From Tannerella sp. (GTDB taxonomy: Bacteria; Bacteroidota; Bacteroidia; Bacteroidales; Tannerellaceae), in the NCBI GenBank assembly GCA_031260095.1, contig JAIRKN010000189.1:1-11014 (forward strand): 11,014 bases of DNA. The letters run 5' to 3'. Both the position numbers and the translations under genes were made by a program. The notes under the pieces were generated by a model that was not told where the DNA came from, ran no database searches, and saw only the letters and a program-made list of their open reading frames with translations. Numbering within the stretch: the stretch's first letter is position 1; the number at the start of each line of letters is the position of its first letter. This document shows positions 7,263 through 11,014 of the stretch, piece by piece.

Positions 7263-8003
7263 TCAGTGTCTGCTTCTTTCGTCTTTTCTCCAGTCATTCC
7301 GATAGCCGGAAAGCAAATCGACAAACCGTTTCGTAATCAGGTGGGGGCGCGTTATGGCGCTGCCGACGACGACGGCATGAGCGCCTAAATAAAGGCATTT
7401 CATCGCATCTTCGGGTGTATACAGATGTCCTTCCATGATGACGTATGTTTTACCTTTGAAGTCGCGGCACATGCGGGCAAATTCCCTCAGATCCGGCTGC
7501 TCAATATGTTTCGTTTCTGCCGTATAACCATATAAGGTAGGGCCTACAATGTCTGCCCCAAGGTCAATGGCCCTGACGCCTTCCCGGTAAGTCGAAACAT
7601 CCGCAAAAAGGATGGCCTCCGGTATCTCTTTTTTTAGAACGGGAAGCAATTCGTAAGCGGGCTTTCCCCGGTGGTTTATTTGTTCCGTACAGTCCAGGGC
7701 AATAATCTCGGCTCCGGCCTCCCATACGGCTTGTGCCGCTTCCAGTGTGGGCGTGATAAACACATCGGTGTTATCATGCCATATTTTCCACAGGCCAATT
7801 AGCGGCAGATCCACTTCTTTTTTGATTGCCTTTATCTGATCCGGCATATTCGCCCGTAAACCAACCGCCCCTCCCCATTCGGCGGCTTTGGCCATTTTCA
7901 CAACAAATTCTTCAGAATATACAGGGTCGTCGGGTTGTACCTGGCATGATACGATAAGTCCATTCTTAAATGATTCGATAATCTCTTTTTTTCGCTGTTT
8001 CAT
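7263..8003 (-). CDS. NanE-like TIM-barrel protein (ManNAc-6-phosphate 2-epimerase family), divergent
   Basis: The 246-residue protein aligns by eye along its full length with NanE, which interconverts ManNAc-6-phosphate and GlcNAc-6-phosphate. Matching blocks are LIVSCQVQPDDP (16-27), GLRAN (48-52), PLIGLWK (67-73), IALDCT (101-106), FADVST (133-138), VGPTLYGYT (153-161), the E181 region (MEGHLYTPEDA) and VVVGSAITRP (211-220). Residues corresponding to the known catalytic Arg, Lys and Glu appear to be kept (R50, K73, E181). The RPRP segment that normally follows the Asp of the fourth block is replaced by EQINHRGKP, and TTLSGYT has become PTLYGYT, so the substrate or reaction may differ. It lies 2 bp after the ROK kinase gene and 6 bp before the glycyl radical enzyme gene. 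The fold and family are firm; true NanE activity is uncertain. Confidence 0.85.
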   Translation of the reverse strand: MKQRKKEIIESFKNGLIVSCQVQPDDPVYSEEFVVKMAKAAEWGGAVGLRANMPDQIKAIKKEVDLPLIGLWKIWHDNTDVFITPTLEAAQAVWEAGAEIIALDCTEQINHRGKPAYELLPVLKKEIPEAILFADVSTYREGVRAIDLGADIVGPTLYGYTAETKHIEQPDLREFARMCRDFKGKTYVIMEGHLYTPEDAMKCLYLGAHAVVVGSAITRPHLITKRFVDLLSGYRNDWRKDERSRH

Positions 8004-8005
8004 TA

Positions 8006-9013
8006 TTATATTGATTTTTCTAAAAACGCTGCACCGATAAGGCCGGCATCATTCCCTAACGCTGCCCGGATGACTTTCGGTATGCCGATTTCTTCGGCCG
8101 CAAATGTACAGTCAAACAGTTTTTCATTAAGCGGCTCCAGCAACAGGTCTCCGGCATGAGCGATACCACCGCCCAGGATGATGACCTGTGGCCGGAAAAT
8201 GACAATAAAGGTAGAGATCCCCGCTGCCAGATAACGGATATACTCGTCGACAATTTCTATCGCCAAAGCATCTCCTTTTTTGGCGGATTCAAAAACGATT
8301 TCTCCGTTTATCTTATTTGCATCCTGCCCTGCCATTCCCATGATCAGACTGTCCGGATGTTCTTTCACGGCCTCTTTCGTCCGACGTATCAAAGCGGTCG
8401 ACGAACAGTAAGATTCCAGGCATCCATATTGCCCGCATGTGCACCGGACGCCATTATAGACCAGTTTGGTATGCCCCAGTTCAGCGCCCATATTATCCGC
8501 TCCGGCGTATATTTTTTTGTTCATGATGATGCCTCCGCCAACGCCTGTTCCAAGCGTCAACATGATAGCATCGGTATAGTTTTTTGCCGCTCCGGCTAAA
8601 ACTTCACCATAAGCAGCGCAATTTGCATCATTGGATATGTATATGGGAAGGGAAATATGTTTTTGCAAATAGTCATATATCGGCACGTTTTTCCACCCAA
8701 AGTTATTGGCATGGACAAGCAAATTTGTTGCCGGATTTACACAACTGGGCATACCTATACCCCAGGAAGACACATCGCTTAGCCGAAGCCCTGCCCCTCG
8801 AACAGCCTCTTTGCTGACTTCCGCCATATCGTATGTGACTTCTTCAATCGAACGTCCTGCATTTGCAGGGATACTCTTTTTTGAAATGATATGGTATGCT
8901 TCATCAACAACGCCGGCCACGATGTTGGTGCCGCCAAGGTCAAGTCCTAAATAATATTTTTTTGCAGTGTGCTGCGCTGAAACCTGTTTACCGGTGAGAT
9001 TTTGTTTATTCAT
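8006..9013 (-). CDS. ROK-family sugar kinase
   Basis: This 335-residue cytoplasmic kinase has every ROK landmark: the phosphate-binding DLGGTN (25-30), a sugar-contact segment HANNFGW (101-107), SNDANCAA (127-134) with D129 the expected catalytic base, LGTGVGGG (154-161), GAELGH (176-181), and the zinc site made by H181 with C191, C193 and C198 in CTCGQYGC. The intact zinc motif and E-x-G-H argue for an active kinase rather than a ROK repressor, and there is no N-terminal DNA-binding domain. Substrates in this family include glucose, ManNAc and GlcNAc; the sequence does not decide. It is the first gene of the operon and starts 49 nt from a candidate -7 box, beyond which lies copy 2 of the shared element. 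An N-terminal extension of about 19 residues precedes the usual start of the fold. Adjacent NanE-like and glycyl radical enzymes suggest that it makes the phosphosugar they act on. Confidence 0.94.
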   Translation of the reverse strand: MNKQNLTGKQVSAQHTAKKYYLGLDLGGTNIVAGVVDEAYHIISKKSIPANAGRSIEEVTYDMAEVSKEAVRGAGLRLSDVSSWGIGMPSCVNPATNLLVHANNFGWKNVPIYDYLQKHISLPIYISNDANCAAYGEVLAGAAKNYTDAIMLTLGTGVGGGIIMNKKIYAGADNMGAELGHTKLVYNGVRCTCGQYGCLESYCSSTALIRRTKEAVKEHPDSLIMGMAGQDANKINGEIVFESAKKGDALAIEIVDEYIRYLAAGISTFIVIFRPQVIILGGGIAHAGDLLLEPLNEKLFDCTFAAEEIGIPKVIRAALGNDAGLIGAAFLEKSI

Positions 9014-9061
9014 ATTGATTCAATGATTTTGTGTGAAAAATTTGCGATTGAATTGACCGTG

Positions 9062-9069
9062 CAAAATTA
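9062..9069 (-). promoter_or_regulatory. Candidate promoter (-7 box) of the kinase/NanE-like/radical-enzyme operon
   Basis: The minus strand reads TAATTTTG, matching TAnnTTTG, 49 nt upstream of the kinase ATG at 9013. No TTTG -33 element lies at the usual spacing. The GATGGA core of copy 2 of the shared element begins 51 bp from the first plus-strand base of this box, exactly as at the DUF1080 promoter, pointing to activation by the same protein. Confidence 0.55.
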
Positions 9070-9106
9070 TCGTTAAATGAGTCGGCGTACAATGTGATAT
9101 ATCTGC

Positions 9107-9132
9107 AAAAAAGATGGATTATAATTGCATAT
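9107..9132. promoter_or_regulatory. Shared 26-bp element, copy 2 (putative AraC-family operator)
   Basis: Six A's, GATGGA, TTATAA and TTGCATAT; 24 of 26 positions equal copy 1 at 3095-3120, in the same orientation relative to the downstream minus-strand genes. The sequence between each element and its -7 box is not conserved, so the match is not a long recent duplication and suggests selection on a binding site. Confidence 0.6.
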
Positions 9133-9376
9133 CCTTCCTGCCGGTAAAGCATAAACTGCCGGCTCATCATAAAGAAGCTACTCATTTGCCGTTACTCTCT
9201 ATACCGAAAAGATAACTTGTTTTTTGAAAAAGAGCTGAAATTAAACCCGGCTTCATTATCACAACATAGAGATAATAGCGCAAAAAAACGCAGTCAGTCC
9301 ACCAGCTGTAGGAAGATTTATGTTGACCTTGAAATAAAAGGAGGATAACTCTTACGTGCGGATTTTAAGGTCTGCC

Positions 9377-10609
9377 TTATAAAGGTGCAAAATTTTTATT
9401 GTCATCATTTTTGATGGCGAAACATTCCATTTCTACGAGCCATCCCGGGCGGCATACCGGAGCCAGTACGATGACTTTCGGTATTTCCGGGAATTGTTGT
9501 TCCAGGATTATCCGAATGTTTTGGTAATCTGCTATATCACGTAAGTAAACGATGACAGATGCAATATCTTCAATGCCACATTCTGCTTTTTTCAGTAAGG
9601 CGCCGACATTTTCTATCATGCGGCAGGCTTGCTTGTTTACATTGCCTTCGTGGATGATTTTTCCTTCATTGTTAATACTTGCCGTACCGGAAATGAATAC
9701 ATGGCGGCGATCTCCGTAAACTACGCATGTACCGCGTTCAAACGTTACGCCGTATTCGTGAGTGGGATTCAAGTGAGTTTTGGCCTGCAGGTATTGAATC
9801 TGTTCCGGACGGATTCCTTTTATCGCATAAGCGTCGAACAGGACGCTTGTTTTTGGGTCGGCATACCGGCCGCTTATTCCCGTACTTGCGATATAGTGCG
9901 TCTTTTTGGTCAATCCGTTTTCGGCAAATAATTCACGCCTTGCTTTTACGATTCCGGCGTAATCGACGTCTATGTTCCGGGCATAAATCCATGTGCGGAT
10001 ACAATTTTCGGCAAGCGTGCAATCGTATTCCTTCAGTCGTATCATATAGTCATTTAGCAAAGCGCGCATCTGATGTTCCGAATCGCCCTCCTGTTTTATT
10101 GTCGTACCGGTCCACAGGTGGGAATATTCTCCATGTTGTACCTTATATAATCCGGATGAGGAACGATTTTCGGATATTTTCATTTCAGTTTGCAGATAAG
10201 CCCATAGCGTTATTTTTGAGCCGTCCAAAGGCGGTTGTTCGATAATGGAGATATTACTTTTATTTTCCGGCAGGTAATCGGATAATAATTTGATTTGATT
10301 CGTAGCGTCACTTAAAAAAAACCGCAGGAATACGATGGTTGCATGATTCATTTCATTTTCGCAGATTTCTTTGAAAAGGCCAAAAACAGATTTTAATTGC
10401 CCGTCGAAAGAAAGGCCGGTCTTTGTTATCCGAATCATTAATTGATATTCGAAAACACCGGTTCTTTTGACGTTTTTTGTAATAGCGTTAGCCGTTGCAC
10501 CTGCAGATGTGTTGGCGGTTACTCCTGCACTATTCGTCGCGCCGGCATAGAAGATTGATATTGTAGCTATTGCATGCCCATCCTTATCTATAGTTGTTTT
10601 ATATAACAT
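9377..10609 (-). CDS. Multi-domain RidA-like protein, possibly related to chorismatases
   Basis: From an ATG at 10607-10609 the product is 410 residues. An earlier TTG at 10634-10636 is in frame, but it falls inside the candidate -7 box, so I reject it. The C-terminal part (about 282-398) is a recognisable RidA/YjgF unit, with HVFISGTASIN, a helix carrying GALLKKAECGIEDI, YLRDIADY and CRPGWLVEMECFAI. The middle part (about 154-262) and the N-terminal part (about 48-141, with FLRFFLSDATNQ) look like further degenerate copies of the same fold. Two-domain RidA-like proteins include chorismatases of the FkbO/XanB2 type, and the CR-x-x-LVE pattern is reminiscent of them, but I cannot confirm catalytic residues. 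Single RidA proteins instead deaminate reactive imines. A low-complexity Ala/Thr/Ser/Asn tract occupies residues 22-44. No shared operator precedes it, so it may lie outside the regulon. Function unassigned. Confidence 0.8.
   Translation of the reverse strand: MLYKTTIDKDGHAIATISIFYAGATNSAGVTANTSAGATANAITKNVKRTGVFEYQLMIRITKTGLSFDGQLKSVFGLFKEICENEMNHATIVFLRFFLSDATNQIKLLSDYLPENKSNISIIEQPPLDGSKITLWAYLQTEMKISENRSSSGLYKVQHGEYSHLWTGTTIKQEGDSEHQMRALLNDYMIRLKEYDCTLAENCIRTWIYARNIDVDYAGIVKARRELFAENGLTKKTHYIASTGISGRYADPKTSVLFDAYAIKGIRPEQIQYLQAKTHLNPTHEYGVTFERGTCVVYGDRRHVFISGTASINNEGKIIHEGNVNKQACRMIENVGALLKKAECGIEDIASVIVYLRDIADYQNIRIILEQQFPEIPKVIVLAPVCRPGWLVEMECFAIKNDDNKNFAPL
10478..10546 (-). repeat. In-frame low-complexity tract encoding Ala/Thr/Ser/Asn repeats
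   Basis: Residues 22-44 of the RidA-like protein consist of imperfect 8-residue units of the type SAG(V/A)TAN(T/A), preceded by AGATN. The tract sits just before the first recognisable domain and is probably a flexible insertion. It may vary in length between strains. Confidence 0.55.
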
Positions 10610-10633
10610 GGTTGTTTCTGTGATATTTGGAGA

Positions 10634-10641
10634 CAAAGATA
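10634..10641 (-). promoter_or_regulatory. Candidate -7 box of the RidA-like gene
   Basis: The minus strand reads TATCTTTG, a match to TAnnTTTG, 24 nt upstream of the ATG at 10609. No -33 element is visible at normal spacing. Its position rules out the in-frame TTG start at 10634-10636. Confidence 0.5.
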
Positions 10642-10692
10642 CGACAAAAACTTTCTCTTTGTTTTTCCCATCAATATCTCATCTGAAAGTAT

Positions 10693-10700
10693 TATTTTTG
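10693..10700 (+). promoter_or_regulatory. Candidate -7 box of the rightmost gene
   Basis: TATTTTTG matches TAnnTTTG and ends 20 nt before the ATG at 10721. The region is A/T-rich, so chance matches are possible. It is divergent from the RidA-like gene's promoter, with about 50 bp between the two boxes. Confidence 0.4.
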
Positions 10701-10720
10701 TAATCATAATTTTTATTCTT

Positions 10721-11014
10721 ATGAAGAAACTTGTAATATTATTGTTGTTTGTTTTAACAGCCGGCAGGTTGGTGGATGCACAGGAAAAGTACCATTTTAC
10801 AATTTATCCCAAACAGGATACGGTTGTGGTATATGATGCGAATGAGAATGTTGTGCTTTTGTATGGAAAGGATGTATTTGTGTACCGGCAAATTCCCATA
10901 AAAGTAACTAAGGAGAAGAAAAGGATTGTTTTTTCATCTTCGGGTGGAGAGTTGGGAAGAGTTTCGTCTAAAAGATACGGAAAAATTTATCTGGCAGATG
11001 GACGTGTGTATACC
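10721..11014 (+). CDS. Exported protein of unknown function, C-terminus beyond window
   Basis: An ATG at 10721 opens a frame of 98 codons with no stop before the window edge. It begins MKKLVILLLFVLTAG and continues to VDAQEK, a typical Sec signal peptide with a probable cleavage site after Ala in VDA. The mature part is rich in beta-prone residues (YHFTIYPKQDTVVVYDANE, VVLLYGKDVFVYRQIP) and has many Lys and Tyr. I do not recognise a family. It is transcribed away from all neighbours on its left and shows no sign of belonging to the sugar regulon. Confidence 0.7.
   Translation, partial: MKKLVILLLFVLTAGRLVDAQEKYHFTIYPKQDTVVVYDANENVVLLYGKDVFVYRQIPIKVTKEKKRIVFSSSGGELGRVSSKRYGKIYLADGRVYT

Larger units (their letters stand above)
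9014..9376. other. 363-bp non-coding region upstream of the kinase operon
   Basis: I see no credible gene here on either strand. It contains the -7 box at 9062-9069 and the shared element at 9107-9132, annotated separately. Other visible structures are a palindrome ATTGATTCAAT (9014-9024) next to the kinase start, an inverted repeat ATTATC (9255-9260) and GATAAT (9271-9276), an AAAGGAGG (9337-9344) with no reading frame worth the name after it, and a 5-bp hairpin TAAGG-TCTG-CCTTA (9366-9379) that overlaps the stop codon of the upstream gene. None looks like a strong intrinsic terminator. Confidence 0.6.

Noticed and set aside
9337..9376. Strong Shine-Dalgarno-like AAAGGAGG followed by a GTG at 9356
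   Set aside because: The frame ends after 8 codons, and the other genes here do not depend on such sites.
10610..10636. TTG start extending the RidA-like protein by 9 residues
   Set aside because: It overlaps the candidate -7 box, and a normal ATG at 10609 follows directly.
1..11014. Mobile elements, CRISPR arrays, tRNA or rRNA genes
   Set aside because: I found no transposase or integrase, no regularly spaced repeats and no recognisable stable RNA in the non-coding stretches.

Overview
The window looks like a chromosomal segment of an anaerobic or facultatively anaerobic member of the Bacteroidota, probably order Bacteroidales. The reasons are Bacteroides-type -7 boxes (TAnnTTTG) in front of most transcription units, the near absence of Shine-Dalgarno sequences, a family of AraC regulators common in gut Bacteroides relatives, an extracytoplasmic keto-sugar gene set, and an oxygen-sensitive glycyl radical enzyme. 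I cannot assign a genus.

Layout from left to right. (1) Positions 1-2980, minus strand: a three-gene unit transcribed leftward. It holds a DUF1080 (3-keto-disaccharide hydrolase type) lipoprotein, a Tat-exported Gfo/Idh/MocA oxidoreductase and a Tat-type sugar phosphate isomerase/epimerase-fold protein that runs off the left edge. This is the gene set of the periplasmic route that oxidises glycosides at C3 and cleaves them by elimination/hydration. (2) Positions 3148-4050, plus strand: a divergent AraC-family regulator. (3) Positions 4058-9013, minus strand: a tightly packed four-gene operon in the order ROK sugar kinase, NanE-like TIM-barrel protein, glycyl radical enzyme of the C-x-E (eliminase) class, and its radical SAM activase. 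(4) Positions 9014-9376: a 363-base gap holding the promoter region of that operon. (5) Positions 9377-10609, minus strand: a long RidA-like/chorismatase-like protein. (6) From 10721, plus strand: the start of an exported protein of unknown function, cut by the right edge.

The strongest observation is regulatory. A 26-bp element matching at 24 positions occurs between araC and the DUF1080 gene (3095-3120) and again upstream of the ROK kinase (9107-9132). In both places its GATGGA core lies exactly 51 bp from the start of a candidate -7 box reading toward the minus-strand operon. Neither promoter has a clear -33 element. I infer that the AraC protein activates both operons, so the exported keto-sugar module and the cytoplasmic kinase/NanE-like/radical-enzyme module form one regulon, probably one catabolic pathway.

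The working model is this. An outer module oxidises and cleaves a glycoside or unusual sugar outside the cytoplasm. The product is imported (no transporter is in the window) and phosphorylated by the ROK kinase. The NanE-like protein then rearranges the phosphorylated intermediate and the glycyl radical enzyme cleaves it, in an order the sequence does not show. The substrate cannot be read from the sequence. An amino sugar or an anhydro/deoxy sugar phosphate are the leading options.
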